From Haematococcus lacustris (lineage: Eukaryota > Chlorophyta > Chlorophyceae > Chlamydomonadales > Haematococcaceae): a stretch of DNA of 64,000 nucleotides. The notes under the pieces were generated by a model that was not told the DNA's origin, made no database searches, and saw only the letters and a program-made list of their open reading frames with translations. The DNA is taken from NCBI GenBank assembly GCA_030144725.1, contig JASKMD010000021.1:310001-374000 (forward strand). Direction: 5' to 3'. Both the position numbers and the translations under genes were made by a program. Of this stretch, positions 36,530 to 50,034 are shown piece after piece; positions within the stretch are counted from its first letter, which is position 1; every line of letters starts with the position of its first letter.

Positions 36530-39500
36530 ATGCAGCGCCCAGGTGTGGCCGCCAGGTTCATGGAAGTCACCCTTAACGTGCAGGGCCTTGCCCAGCCGCA
36601 CAAACTGCAGGCCCTGCTTGACTGGGCCGCTGACAGCCCGGCGCAAGTGGTGTTCCTCCAAGAGTGCCATAGGGCGGAGAGCGTGTGGCAGTGGGCAGAA
36701 GCCCACTCGGGGCCAAGCCCGCCTGGCGGGGGCAGTGGTTTTACACCCCTGGCACCGGCAGCTCCCAAGGCTGTCTGGTTTTGCTCAAGCCCTCCACCAT
36801 CCTCCAGGGGTGCACCCAGATGCAGCTGCAGGCAGAGGGGGCCCAGGGGCGGGTGCTGCGGGTAGACGGGGAGCTCGCAGGCAGACCGGTGTCCCTTGTG
36901 TGCGTGTACGCCACGGCGCAGCAGGCAGAGCGGCCAGCGTTCTACGCAGAGTGCCTCCCGCCAGCCGCCGACCGCCGCCTCCTCCTCATGGGGGGCGACT
37001 TCAACTGCATCCTCGCCTCAGTGGACAGAGTGGGCGTCCCGCAGGACTCGCAGCATGGGGACGCCTGGGTGGGCAGCCGGGGCCAGGGAGCGGAGCAGCT
37101 GCGGCAGCTGGTTCGTGAGCGGGGTCTGGTGGACCCGTGGCGCCGACTGTACCCCTCCCCGCTCCCTGGCAGCTGCACCCCACCCACCTTGACAACCCTG
37201 ACCTGCTGGACTGCCTCAAGGATTTCCTTGTGGGGCAAGGGAGCAGGGGGCCTAGCAGTCCCTGCTGCACCGGGGCGCCACGAGCCAGGTGCTGGTCACG
37301 GCCACCTCAACGACAGCTCCCCCTTGCGTCGGGGCTGCTGCAGGGCAGCGGGGCCTCCCCGCTCTACTAGTGCATCGTGCTTTAGCCGCTGGTCAGCTAC
37401 CTCAGCTCGCTCCAGCTGGCCATGCACAGGGCCGCCCTGACCCCCGCGCTCCCTTCCAAGGAGTATGCGGACGACCTCACCATCGTGTGGTGCTCGATCG
37501 GGTCAGAGACGGGAAGGTGGTAGTGGAGGCCCTGGGCCTGTTCCGCGCCGCTGGGGGCCCTGCGCTGTGTGTGAGCAAGAGCTCTGCCCTGCCGTGCGCC
37601 CAGCCGGAGCCCGGGCTGGGTAACCAGGGGGGCTCGGGACCCGAGGGGGCAGGGAGGGGAGGTAGGGGGGGGGAAGGGGGGGAAGGGGGCGGGCAAGGGT
37701 AGGTGGGCGAGCAGGGGCTGGGGGGTGGGCTGGGGGAAGGTGGCGGGCAAGGACAGCAGCAGGGCGGGCGGGAGCAGGGTGGGGAGCAGGAGCCGGAGGT
37801 GGTCATCCCAGCTGTCCGAGCGGGGGTGCCAGTGCGCCACCTGGCGGCGCCTCTTGGGGCGGCCTCCTACGCTGCCACCAGCGAGGCAGCCTTTGGTGGG
37901 GCGGCGGCGGCCATGATGGCAGCCTCCCTCCCTTGGCGGCCCCAAGGCCTCAGCCTCCTGGGGCGGGTGCAGGTGGCCCAACAGTGCCTGGCCTCCAAGT
38001 CCATCTACCAGACGGCCTTCGTGCAACCCTCCGCTCCTCTGGCGCAAGCCATGGTCTTGGCCGTCAACCGCTTTGTGGCAGCCTCAGACCTGCCCCAGGA
38101 GCGCAGCCCCAACAGCAGCCGCCTCTACCCTAGCAAGGCCACCTGCGTGATGCCCCGGGGGGAGGGAGGGGTGGGGCTTCCCGACCTGGGGGTCACCACC
38201 ACGGCCATGCTGGCTAAGATGCTGGCCCAGCTCTGGTCGCCCCGGGTTCGTCCCTGGCAGCCTCTGACCCACAGCCTGCTGGCAGACCCCTCCCACGGCC
38301 TCAGCACGTGGGTCATCACCGACCCCACCGCCCCCCCTTCGCGAGGCATCAGCCAGCGGCTGCAAGCTCACGTGACGGCCCTGGCTGAGCTCAAGCTGTT
38401 CCGTGCGGTGCCCCCCGCTAGCCAGTCCTTCTTCTCGGTGCTGGCGGAGCCGCTGTGGTACGCCGCGCAAGTCCGCATGAACCCAACAGCTAGGGAGGCA
38501 GCAGCTGAGCAGGGTTGGACCCACGTCCGCCACCTGAGGGAGGCCCTCTTGAGCCCACAGCTGGAGGGGGAGGCCCGTTGGGCTGCGGACCTGGTCAGGG
38601 CTTGCCTCCCCGATCCCTGGCAGGGAATGGTGGACCGCCTGCAGCCTCCACAGCCGGAGTGGGAGTGCCTAAGGGTTGGGCCAGGGGTGGGGTTTGTGAT
38701 GCGGCGCACCCCCATGCTCCAGCCCTCCCACTGGGTGGGCACCAACGGCCGCCTCTACCCCCTAGACTCCACAGGGCAGGGGCCCTTAGGGGCTTTCTAA
38801 GCGGAGGAGGGGACGGCCTGGGAGCTAGCAGCGGTGGCCCGGCTCACCAAGCCCAGCTACAGGCTGACCCCGGAGGGGCGAGCCACCCACCTCCGCCCTC
38901 TACCCTCCCAGCGTCACGAGGCGCAGGAGCAGGCTCAGGGGCAGGAGCAAGGAGGAGCCAGGAGCCCTGAGGGAGCCCTGAGGGAGCTGGAGTTCAAGTG
39001 GGAGGCAAGCGCGGCAGGTGGCAGACCAGGGGGCAGCGATGGAGCGGGAGCAGCAGGGCAGGGATGTGGAGGAGCGGCTCCCCGAGGAGGTGCAGGGCAG
39101 CCAACCGCCTCGCTGGCATGACACTCCGCCAGGGCGCACCAGCGACCCTCGCCGCAGATGAGGGCGGCCCAGCAGGCTGCGCGGCAGCTGGAGGGCCAGC
39201 AGCGGCGTCGGGGCAGGCGGCCAGTTGCTCCGCCCGCCCCCCGGGCCGACACCGTGGACCAGCTGGCTGTAGGTGTTCAAGCCGGTCAGCCGTGTGTTGA
39301 TGTGTGAAAGGAGCTGCTAGACCCCACCCTTCGCCGGGAGCATGTCTTCGTGGCCTTGCGGGTGCTTTACGCCAGCCTCATGGTGGAGGCCTTGTGGGGC
39401 CACACTTGTGGGGCCATCCTCAAGGGTACGGCTGCCCCGGGCTCGTCCACCTGCCGCTTCTGCCAGCCGGGGCACCTGGAGACTCTAACCCACGCCTTCC

Positions 39501-40285
39501 TGACCTGCCCCGCCGTGTTCCCAGCCTGGGAGTGGGTGCTGGACGTGTACGGCCGCCTCACAGGCACCCGCCCCCCCTCGGGCGACGCCATGCTGCTCTT
39601 TAGCGGGCGCCCCACCCGCGGCGTGGCCCCCCCCTTCCAGCCCCCTGACAGCCTGTTGTGGCTGCGGCTGCGCGTGGCCTATGTGGGCGCAGTGTGGCGC
39701 CTCCGCAGCTCAGGAGCCGCTACAGCCCTGCACCCACAGCAGGTGGCGAGGCGGGTCGTGGAGGAAGTCATCTCCACCCTCACCACGGCCGTCAAGCGTG
39801 CCTGGCATCGGGTGGGGAGGGACATCCGGGTGGGCCTCTGCGGCGCTGTGCCCTCCACCTGGTTCAAGGGCAAGGAACCGGAGCTGGACGCTGCCCACTT
39901 CGACCAGCTGTGGCCCGATGCGTCGGGGGGCTGGTTTGCCAAGCAGCCTAGGAGGGAGCGGAGGGGAGGGCAGGAGGGGGCAGAGGGGAGGGTTGGGGCA
40001 GGAGGAGTGGAGGAGGAGAGGGCACCAGGGAGGCCTAGGCATGGGGAGGGCAGGGCGCAGGGGGGGGAGAGCTGTTTGTTTGCCTCTCCTTGCAGTGGCC
40101 CGTCCCCTTCCCCGTCGAGCCAGCCTGAGCTGCAGGGTTGCTGCTGGGGCCTTCGTGCGTTCTTTGGGTGGGGTGGGCTAGGCCTCGGGGGTTTGTCTGG
40201 GTGTGAGGGGACCGGGGGCTTAGGTGGTCTTGGTTTGAGTGTTGGGGGTAGGGTTCAAGGCTCCAGGTCGAGGGGCTGGACTTAG
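36530..40285 (+). pseudogene. LINE ORF2-like pseudogene, unit 7 (42-bp deletion subtype)
   Basis: Near-identical twin of unit 6, with the same 42-bp deletion and the same extra TAG (37383-37385). It adds a private nonsense change, TAG at 37700-37702, inside the Gly-rich tract. The 3' UTR has a private substitution near 40280 that is also seen in unit 3. Unit length is exactly that of unit 6 (4662 bp). Confidence 0.87.
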
Positions 40286-41191
40286 GCTTGTGTGAGTAGG
40301 TTTGTGAGGAGAGTCTGGGAAGGTGAGAAGAGCTAGGGTGGAGGGCGTTGGTGTGGGGGAGTGTCTTGACGTTGTCCAAGGGAGGGGGGTGCTTGGGTTG
40401 TGTAGACCTTTGCTTAAGGTGTGGGGACCGCTGTGTTTGGGTGGGGTGCTTGGGGATCGTGTATGGGAGAACCTTGTTTGTTGTAGTCTTCTCTATTCTT
40501 CTTTTCTTTAGTCTCTCTCTCTCTTGTAATGCTCTCTTCTCTCTAAAACAAAAAAAACGGGCTGGGCAGCCGGTGCGGCACAGTGCGGGTTGGGCCCGCT
40601 AAACTGGGTATGCCGAGGGGAGGCAGCGCTCAGCCAGCTGCCCAGCAAGCCCTAGGGAGGCCTCGCCGGCGCCGGTTAGGCGTTCCCTCTTCCTGTTCCA
40701 GCTCTGATGAGTGGGAGGCACGGCGGGCAGGGCTTTAGCAAGAGGCTCAGCACAGGCCGAGGCAAGCCGGCAAGCAGCGTGCTGCCCATCGTGGCCGTGG
40801 GACCCCACACGTGCGTTGCTACGGGCTGCTTAGCCCCTCTGCCAGCCTGGCCAGCACTCTGGAGGCCTCCTGTGACAGCCCTGTAGCTGAGTCAGCAGGG
40901 CCCCGGGAGGGGAGGCCGAGGGTGCCTAAGCGGCAGCAGCCGGAGTAGGCAGGGCAGGCGGGGGAGGAGGTTGAGAAGCTCGGTCCTCTGCTCCTGCGGC
41001 CCCCTCTGGCCATCTATTCACGCGAGCCTCGGGTCCGCCGGCGCCGTTTCTGGGGCCAAGGTGGCGTGCATTGAGGCCACCCCGGCCCCTCCCTCCTGCC
41101 CTCCTCCTTTGCCAGGTCCGCTTCCCCTTCCCAGCCCACCCACCCTCCTCTACACACGCGTAGCCCGCGCGGGGGTGAGCCAGGACTAGCC

Positions 41192-44100
41192 ATGCAGCGC
41201 CCAGGTGTGGCCGCCAGGTTCATGGAAGTCACCCTTAACGTGCAGGGCCTTGCCCAGCCGCACAAACTGCAGGCCCTGCTTGACTGGGCCGCTGACAGCC
41301 CGGCGCAAGTGGTGTTCCTCCAAGAGTGCCATAGGGCGGAGAGCGTGTGGCAGTGGGCAGAAGCCCACTCGGGGCCAAGCCCGCCTGGCGGGGGCAGTGG
41401 TTTTACACCCCTGGCACCGGCAGCTCCCAAGGCTGTCTGGTTTTGCTCAAGCCCTCCACCATCCTCCAGGGGTGCACCCAGATGCAGCTGCAGGCAGAGG
41501 GGGCCCAGGGGCGGGTGCTGCGGGTAGACGGGGAGCTCGCAGGCAGACCGGTGTCCCTTGTGTGCGTGTACGCCACGGCGCAGCAGGCAGAGCGGCCAGC
41601 GTTCTACGCAGAGTGCCTCCCGCCAGCCGCCGACCGCCGCCTCCTCCTCATGGGGGGCGACTTCAACTGCATCCTCGCCTCAGTGGACAGAGTGGGCGTC
41701 CCGCAGGACTCGCAGCATGGGGACGCCTGGGTGGGCAGCCGGGGCCAGGGAGCGGAGCAGCTGCGGCAGCTGGTTCGTGAGCGGGGTCTGGTGGACCCGT
41801 GGCGCCGACTGTACCCCTCCCCGCTCCCTGGCAGCTGCACCCCACCCACCTTGACAACCCTGACCTGCTGGACTGCCTCAAGGATTTCCTTGTGGGGCGA
41901 GGGAGCAGGGGGCCTAGCAGTCCCTGCTGCACCGGGGCGCCACGAGCCAGGTGCTGGTCACGGCCACCTCACCGACAGCTTCCCCCTTGCGTCGGGGCTG
42001 CTGCAGGGCAGCGGGGCCTCCCCGCTCTACTAGTGCATCGTGCTCCAGCCGCTGGTCAGCTACCTCAGCTCGCTCCAGCTGGCAGGCCGCATCAGCACCC
42101 CCACCATCCCCTCAAGCCCTCTGGCCATGCACAGGGCCGCCCTGACCCCCGCGCTCCCTTCCAAGGAGTATGCGGACGACCTCACCATCGTGTGGTGCTC
42201 GATCGGGTCAGAGACGGGAAGGTGGTAGTGGAGGCCCTGGGCCTGTTCCGCGCCGCTGGGGGCCCTGCGCTGTGTGTGAGCAAGAGCTCTGCCCTGCCGT
42301 GCGCCCAGCCGGAGCCCGGGCTGGGTAACCAGGGGGGCTCGGGACCCGAGGGGGCAGGGAGGGGAGGTAGGGGGGGGGAAGGGGGGGAAGGGGGCGGGCA
42401 AGGGCAGGTGGGCGAGCAGGGGCTGGGGGGTGGGCTGGGGGAAGGTGGCGGGCAAGGACAGCAGCAGGGCGGGCGGGAGCAGGGTGGGGAGCAGGAGCCG
42501 GAGGTGGTCATCCCAGCTGTCCGAGCGGGGGTGCCAGTGCGCCACCTGGCGGCGCCTCTTGGGGCGGCCTCCTACGCTGCCACCAGCGAGGCAGCCTTGG
42601 GTGGGGCGGCGGCGGCCATGATGGCAGCCTCCCTTCCTTGGCGGCCCCAAGGCCTCAGCCTCCTGGGGCGGGTGCAGGTGGCCCAACAGTGCCTGGCCTC
42701 CACGTCCATCTACCAGACGGCCTTCGTGCAACCCTCCGCTCCTCTGGCGCAAGCCATGGCCTTGGCCGTCAACCGCTTTGTGGCAGCCTCAGACCTGCCC
42801 CAGGAGCGCAGCCCCAACAGCAGCCGCCTCTACCCTAGCAAGGCCACCTGCGTGATGCCCCGGGGGGAGGGAGGGGTGGGGCTTCCCGACCTGGGGGTCA
42901 CCACCACGGCCATGCTGGCTAAGATGCTGGCCCAGCTCTGGTCGCCCCGGGTTCGTCCCTGGCAGCCTCTGACCCACAGCCTGCTGGCAGACCCCTCCCA
43001 CGGCCTCAGCACGTGGGTCATCACCGACCCCACCGCCCCCCCTTCGCGAGGCATCAGCCAGCGGCTGCAAGCTCACGTGACGGCCCTGGCTGAGCTCAAG
43101 CTGTTCCGTGCGGTGCCCCCCGCTAGCCAGTCCTTCTTCTCGGTGCTGGCGGAGCCGCTGTGGTACGACGCGCAAGTCCGCATGAACCCAACAGCTAGGG
43201 AGGCAGCAGCTGAGCAGGGTTGGACCCACGTCCGCCACCTGAGGGAGGCCCTCTTGAGCCCACAGCTGGAGGGGGAGGCCCGTTGGGCTGCGGACCTGGT
43301 CAGGGCTTGCCTCCCCGATCCCTGGCAGGGAATGGTGGACCGCCTGCAGCCTCCACAGCCGGAGTGGGAGTGCCTAAGGGTTGGGCCAGGGGTGGGGTTT
43401 GTGATGCGGCGCACCCCCATGCTCCAGCCCTCCCACTGGGTGGGCACCAACGGCCGCCTCTACCCCCTAGACTCCACAGGGCAGGGGCCCTTAGGGGCTT
43501 TCTAAGCGGAGGAGGGGACGGCCTGGGAGCTAGCAGCGGTGGCCCGGCTCACCAAGCCCAGCTACAGGCTGACCCCGGAGGGGCGAGCCACCCACCTCCG
43601 CCCTCTACCCTCCCAGCGTCACGAGGCGCAGGAGCAGGCTCAGGGGCAGGAGCAAGGAGGAGCCAGGAGCCCTGAGGGAGCCCTGAGGGAGCTGGAGTTC
43701 AAGTGGGAGGCAAGCGCGGCAGGTGGCAGACCAGGGGGCAGCGATGGAGCGGGAGCAGCAGGGCAGGGATGTGGAGGAGCGGCTCCCCGAGGAGGTGCAG
43801 GGCAGCCAACCGCCTCGCTGGCATGACACTCCGCCAGGGCGCACCAGCGACCCTCGCCGCAGATGAGGGCGGCCCAGCAGGCTGCGCGGCAGCTGGAGGG
43901 CCAGCAGCGGCGTCGGGGCAGGCGGCCAGTTGCTCCGCCCGCCCCCCGGGCCGACACCGTGGACCAGCTGGCTGTAGGTGTTCAAGCCGGTCAGCCGTGT
44001 GTTGATGTGTGAAAGGAGCTGCTAGACCCCACCCTTCGCCGGGAGCATGTCTTCGTGGCCTTGCGGGTGCTTTACGCCAGCCTCATGGTGGAGGCCTTGT

Positions 44101-44834
44101 GGGGCCACACTTGTGGGGCCATCCTCAAGGGTACGGCTGCCCCGGGCTCGTCCACCTGCCGCTTCTGCCAGCCGGGGCACCTGGAGACTCTAACCCACGC
44201 CTTCCTGACCTGCCCCGCCGTGTTCCCAGCCTGGGAGTGGGTGCTGGACGTGTACGGCCGCCTCACAGGCACCCGCCCCCCCTCGGGCGACGCCATGCTG
44301 CTCTTTAGCGGGCGCCCCACCCGCGGCGTGGCCCCCCCCTTCCAGCCCCCTGACAGCCTGTTGTGGCTGCGGCTGCGCGTGGCCTATGTGGGCGCAGTGT
44401 GGCGCCTCCGCAGCTCAGGAGCCGCTACAGCCCTGCACCCACAGCAGGTGGCGAGGCGGGTCGTGGAGGAAGTCATCTCCACCCTCACCACGGCCGTCAA
44501 GCGTGCCTGGCATCGGGTGGGGAGGGACATCCGGGTGGGCCTCTGCGGCGCTGTGCCCTCCACCTGGTTCAAGGGCAAGGAACCGGAGCTGGACGCTGCC
44601 CACTTCGACCAGCTGTGGCCCGATGCGTCGGGGGGCTGGTTTGCCAAGCAGCCTAGGAGGGAGCGGAGGGGAGGGCAGGAGGGGGCAGAGGGGAGGGTTG
44701 GGGCAGGAGGAGTGGAGGAGGAGAGGGCACCAGGGAGGCCTAGGCATGGGGAGGGCAGGGCGCAGGGGGGGGGAGAGCTGTTTGTTTGCCTCTCCTTGCA
44801 GTGGCCCGTCCCCTTCCCCGTCGAGCCAGCCTGA
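41192..44834 (+). pseudogene. LINE ORF2-like pseudogene, unit 8
   Basis: Long subtype without the 42-bp deletion. Private or near-private changes are Phe to Leu (ALGGAA, shared with unit 9) and Lys to Thr in the thumb (ASTSIYQ). The region between the endonuclease and motif B resembles units 1-3 (ACCGACAGCTTCCCC) while the rest resembles units 5-7, a mosaic suggesting gene conversion or unequal exchange. The thumb-to-C-terminal frame is open 41799-43505; the TGA before the finger is at 44010-44012. Confidence 0.87.
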
Positions 44835-45898
44835 GCTGCAGGGTTGCTGCTGGGGGCTTCGTGCGTTCTTTGGGTGGGGTGGGCTAGGCCTCGGGGGTTT
44901 GTCTGGGTGTGAGGGGACCGGGGGCTTAGGTGGTCTTGGTTTGAGTGTTGGGGGTAGGGTTCAAGGCTCCAGGTCGAGGGGCTGGGCTTAGGCTTGTGTG
45001 AGTAGGTTTGTGAGGAGAGTCTGGGAAGGTGAGAAGAGCTAGGGTGGAGGGCGTTGGTGTGGGGGAGTGTCTTGACGTTGTCCAAGGGAGGGGGGTGCTT
45101 GGGTTGTGTAGACCTTTGCTTAAGGTGTGTGGACCGCTGTGTTTGGGTGGGGTGCTTGGGGATCGTGTATGGGAGAACCTTGTTTGTTGTAGTCTTCTCT
45201 ATTCTTCTTTTCTTTAGTCTCTCTCTCTCTTGTAATGCTCTCTTCTCTCTAAAACAAAAAAAAACGGGCTGGGCAGCCGGTGCGGCACAGTGCGGGTTGG
45301 GCCCGCTAAACTGGGTATGCCGAGGGGAGGCAGCGCTCAGCCAGCTGCCCAGCAAGCCCTAGGGAGGCCTCGCCGGCGCCGGTTAGGCGTTCCCTCTTCC
45401 TGTTCCAGCTCTGATGAGTGGGAGGCACGGCGGGCAGGGCTTTAGCAAGAGGCTCAGCACAGGCCGAGGCAAGCCGGCAAGCAGCGTGCTGCCCATCGTG
45501 GCCGTGGGACCCCACACGTGCGTTGCTACGGGCTGCTTAGCCCCTCTGCCAGCCTGGCCAGCACTCTGGAGGCCTCCTGTGACAGCCCTGTAGCTGAGTC
45601 AGCAGGGCCCCGGGAGGGGAGGCCGAGGGTGCCTAAGCGGCAGCAGCCGGAGTAGGCAGGGCAGGCGGGGGAGGAGGTTGAGAAGCTCGGTCCTCTGCCC
45701 CTGCGGCCCCCTCTGGCCATCTATTCACGCGAGCCTCGGGTCCGCCGGCGCCGTTTCTGGGGCCAAGGTGGCGTGCATTGAGGCCACCCCGGCCCCTCCC
45801 CCCTGCCCTCCTCCTTTGCCAGGTCCGCTTCCCCTACCCAGCCCACCCACCCTCCTCTACACACGCGTAGCCCGCGCGGGGGTGAGCCAGGACTAGCC

Positions 45899-48800
45899 AT
45901 GCAGCGCCCAGGTGTGGCCGCCAGGTTCATGGCAGTCACCCTTAACGTGCAGGGCCTTGCCCAGCCGCACAAACTGCAGGCCCTGCTTGACTGGGCCGCT
46001 GACAGCCCGGCGCAAGTGGTGTTCCTCCAAGAGTGCCATAGGGCGGAGAGCGTGTGGCAGTGGGCAGAAGCCCACTCGGGGCCAAGCCCGCCTGGCGGGG
46101 GCAGTGGTTTTACACCCCTGGCACCGGCAGCTCCCAAGGCTGTCTGGTTTTGCTCAAGCCCTCCACCATCCTCCAGGGGTGCACCCAGATGCAGCTGCAG
46201 GCAGAGGGGGCCCAGGGGCGGGTGCTGCGGGTAGACGGGGAGCTCGCAGGCAGACCGGTGTCCCTTGTGTGCGTGTACGCCACGGCGCAGCAGGCAGAGC
46301 GGCCAGCGTTCTACGCAGAGTGCCTCCCGCCAGCCGCCGACCGCCTCCTCCTCCTCATAGGGGGCGACTTCAACTGCATCCTCGCCTCAGTGGACAGAGT
46401 GGGCGTCCCGCAGGACTCGCAGCATGGGGACGCCTGGGTGGGCAGCCGGGGCCAGGGAGCGGAGCAGCTGCGGCAGCTGGTTCGTGAGCGGGGTCTGGTG
46501 GACCCGTGGCGCCGACTGTACCCCTCCCCGCTCCCTGGCAGCTGCACCCCACCCACCTTGACAACCCTGACCTGCTGGACTGCCTCAAGGATTTCCTTGT
46601 GGGGCGAGGGAGCAGGGGGCCTAGCAGTCCCTGCTGCACCGGGGCGCCACGAGCCAGGTGCTGGTCACGGCCACCTCAACGACAGCTCCCCCTTGCGTCG
46701 GGGCTGCTGCAGGGCAGCGGGGCCTCCCCGCTCTACTAGTGCATCGTGCTCCAGCCGCTGGTCAGCTACCTCAGCTCGCTCCAGCTGGCAGGCCGCATCA
46801 GCACCCCCACCATCCCCTCAAGCCCTCTGGCCATGCACAGGGCCGCCCTGACCCCCGCGATCCCTTCCAAGGAGTATGCGGACGACCTCACCATCGTGTG
46901 GTGCTCGATCGGGTCAGAGACGGGAAGGTGGTAGTGGAGGCCCTGGGCCTGTTCCGCGCCGCTGGGGGCCCTGCGCTGTGTGTGAGCAAGAGCTCTGCCC
47001 TGCCGTGCGCCCAGCCGGAGCCCGGGCTGGGTAACCAAGGGGGCTCGGGACCCGAGGGGGCAGGGAGGGGAGGTAGGGGGGGGGGAAGGGGGGGAAGGGG
47101 GCGGGCAAGGGCAGGTGGGCGAGCAGGGGCTGGGGGGTGGGCTGGGGGAAGGTGGCGGGCAAGGACAGCAGCAGGGCGGGCGGGAGCAGGGTGGGGAGCA
47201 GGAGCTGGAGGTGGTCATCCCAGCTGTCCGAGCGGGGGTGCCAGTGCGCCACCTGGCGGCGCCTCTTGGGGCGGCCTCCTACGCTGCCACCAGCGAGGCA
47301 GCCTTGGGTGGGGCGGCGGCGGCCATGATGGCAGCCTCCCTTCCTTGGCGGCCCCAAGGCCTCAGCCTCCTGGGGCGGGTGCAGGTGGCCCAACAGTGCC
47401 TGGCCTCCAAGTCCATCTACCAGACGGCCTTCGTGCAACCCTCCGCTCCTCTGGCGCAAGCCATGGCCTTGGCCGTCAACCGCTTTGTGGCAGCCTCAGA
47501 CCTGCCCCAGGAGCGCAGCCCCAACAGCAGCCGCCTCTACCCTAGCAAGGCCACCTGCGTGATGCCCCGGGGGGAGGGAGGGGTGGGGCTTCCCGACCTG
47601 GGGGTCACCACCACGGCCATGCTGGCTAAGATGCTGGCCCAGCTCTGGTCGCCCCGGGTTCGTCCTTGGCAGCCTCTGACCCACAGCCTACTGGCAGACC
47701 CCTCCCACGGCCTCAGCACGTGGGTCATCACCGACCCCACCGCCCCCCCTTCGCGAGGCATCAGCCAGCGGCTGCAAGCTCACGTGGCGGCCCTGGCTGA
47801 GCTCAAGCTGTTCCGTGCGGTGCCCCCCGCTAGCCAGTCCTTCTTCTCGGTGCTGGCGGAGCCGCTGTGGTACAACACGCAAGTCCGCATGAACCCAACA
47901 GCTAGGGAGGCAGCAGCTGAGCAGGGTTGGACCCACGTCCGCCACCTGAGGGAGGCCCTCTTGAGCCCCCAGCTGGAGGGGGAGGCCCGTTGGGCTGCGG
48001 ACCTGGTCAGGGCTTCCCTCCCCGATCCCTGGCAGGGAATGGTGGACCGCCTGCAGCCTCCACAACCGGAGTGGGAGTGCCTGTGGGTTGGGCCAGGGGT
48101 GGGGTTTGTGATGCGGCGCACCCCCATGCTCCAGCCCTCCCACTGGGTGGGCACCAACGGCCGCCTCTACCCCCTAGACTCCACAGGGCAGGGGCCCTTA
48201 GGGGCTTTCTAAGCGGAGGAGGGGGAGGCCTGGGAGCTAGCAGCTGTGGCCCGGCTCACCAAGCCCAGCTACAGGCTGACCCCGGAGGGGCGAGCCACCC
48301 ACCTCCGCCCTCTACCCCCCCAGCGTCACGAGGCGCAGGAGCAGGCTCAGGGGCAGGAGCAAGGAGGAGCCAGGAGCCCTGAGGGAGCCCTGAGGGAGCT
48401 GGAGTTCAAGTGGGAGGCAAGCGCGGCATGTGGCAGACCAGGGGGCAGCGATGGAGCGGGAGCAGCAGGGCAGGGATGTGGAGGAGCGGCTCCCCGAGGA
48501 GGTGCAGGGCAGCCAACCGCCTCGCTGGCATGACACTCCGCCAGGGCGCACCAGCGACCCTCGCCGCAGATGAGGGCGGCCCAGCAGGCTGCGCGGCAGC
48601 TGGAGGGCCAGCAGCGGCGTCGGGGCAGGCGGCCAGTTGCTCCGCCCGCCCCCCGGGCCGACACCGTGGACCAGCTGGCTGTAGGTGTTCAGGCCGGTCA
48701 GCCGTGTGTTGATGTGTGGAAGGAGCTGCTAGACCCCACCCTTCGCCGGGAGCATGTCTTCGTGGCCTTGCGGGTGCTTTACGCCAGCCTCATGGTGGAG

Positions 48801-50034
48801 GCCTTGTGGGGCCACACTTGTGGGGCCATCCTCAAGGGTACGGCTGCCCCGGGCTCGTCCACCTGCCGCTTTTGCCAGCCGGGGCACCTGGAGACTCTAA
48901 CCCACGCCTTCCTGACCTGCCCCGCCGTGTTCCCAGCCTGGGAGTGGGTGCTGGACGTGTACGGCCGCCTCACAGGCACCCGCCCCCCCTCGGGCGACGC
49001 CATGCTGCTCTTTAGCGGGCGCCCCACCCGCGGCGTGGCCCCCCCCTTCCAGCCCCCTGACAGCCTGTTCACTCCTACAAACTAATCCCTGCGTCTGTCC
49101 CTGCGTGTTGACCGACCTTGTCCGATCGGGCTGAAGTTTTGATAGATGGTAGTTTGCAGAAAATAGAACATAAAAATATTTTAAACAAATCAAAAGCAAC
49201 TGCGCTGTGGCCCTGTGGCTCGAGTGCAGTGATGAGTACAGGGATAGGTTGCGGGCCACAGCGCAACAGCTGTTGATGTTGTAAAAAACTATTGCTAACA
49301 AAATATGTTTTATTTTTTGCTAACTACCATTTATTAAGATTTCAGCCCGATCGGACAAGGTTGGTAACACGCAGGGACGGACGCAGGGATTGATTTGTAG
49401 GAGTGTTGTGGCTGCGGCTGCGCGTGGCCTATGTGGGCGCAGTGCGGCGCCTCCGCAGCTCAGGAGCCGCTACAGCCCTGCACCCACAGCAGGTGGCGAG
49501 GCGGGTCGTGGAGGAAGTCATCCCACCCTCACCACGGCCGTCAAGCGTGCCTGGCATCGGGTGGGGAGGGACATCCGGGTGGGCCTCTGCGGCGCTGTGC
49601 CCTCCACCTGGTTCAAGGGCAAGGAACCGGAGCTGGACGCTGCCCACTTCGACCAGTTGTGGCCCGATGCGTCGGGGGGCTGGTTTGCCAAGCAGCCTAG
49701 GAGGGAGCGGAGGGGAGGGCAGGAGGGGGCAGAGGGGAGGGTTGGGGCAGGAGGAGTGGAGGAGGAGAGGGCACCAGGGAGGCCTAGGCATGGGGAGGGC
49801 AGGGCGCAGGGGGGGGAGAGCTGTTTGTTTGCCTCTCCTTGCAGTGGCCCGTCCCCTTCCCCGTCGAGCCAGCCTGAGCTGCAGGGTTGCTGCTGGGGGC
49901 TTCGTGCGTTCTTTGGGTGGGGTGGGCTAGGCCTCGGGGGTTTGTCTGGGTGTGAGGGGACCGGGGGCTTAGGTGGTCTTGGTTTGAGTGTTGGGGGTAG
50001 GGTTCAAGGCTCCAGGTCGAGGGGCTGGGCTTAG
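45899..50034 (+). pseudogene. LINE ORF2-like pseudogene, unit 9 (retains TGG; interrupted by a small transposon)
   Basis: The only unit in which the codon before the CCHC finger is TGG (48717-48719) rather than TGA, so the finger domain is joined to the upstream Arg/Gln-rich segment in one open frame (48570-49085). It is probably closest to the ancestor at this site. A 336-bp element (49070-49405) splits the C-terminal region. Other private changes: Met to Ile before GDFN, a ten-G run in the Gly-rich tract, Cys to Ser near 48015, and one base lost near 49523. The endonuclease frameshift and missing RT motif A are shared with all copies. Confidence 0.87.
49070..49405. mobile_element. 336-bp CACTC-ended MITE in LINE unit 9
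   Basis: Comparison with other units shows a clean insertion with TT duplicated (49068-49069 and 49406-49407). The ends start CACTCCTACAAA and are inverted over about 105 bp, including CCGACCTTGTCCGATCGGGC. Inside, a second inverted pair, TGCGCTGTGGCC, makes the whole element nearly palindromic. It is AT-rich in the middle and non-coding. Present in only one of ten units, it inserted after amplification. It is the same family as 54264-54608. Confidence 0.92.
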
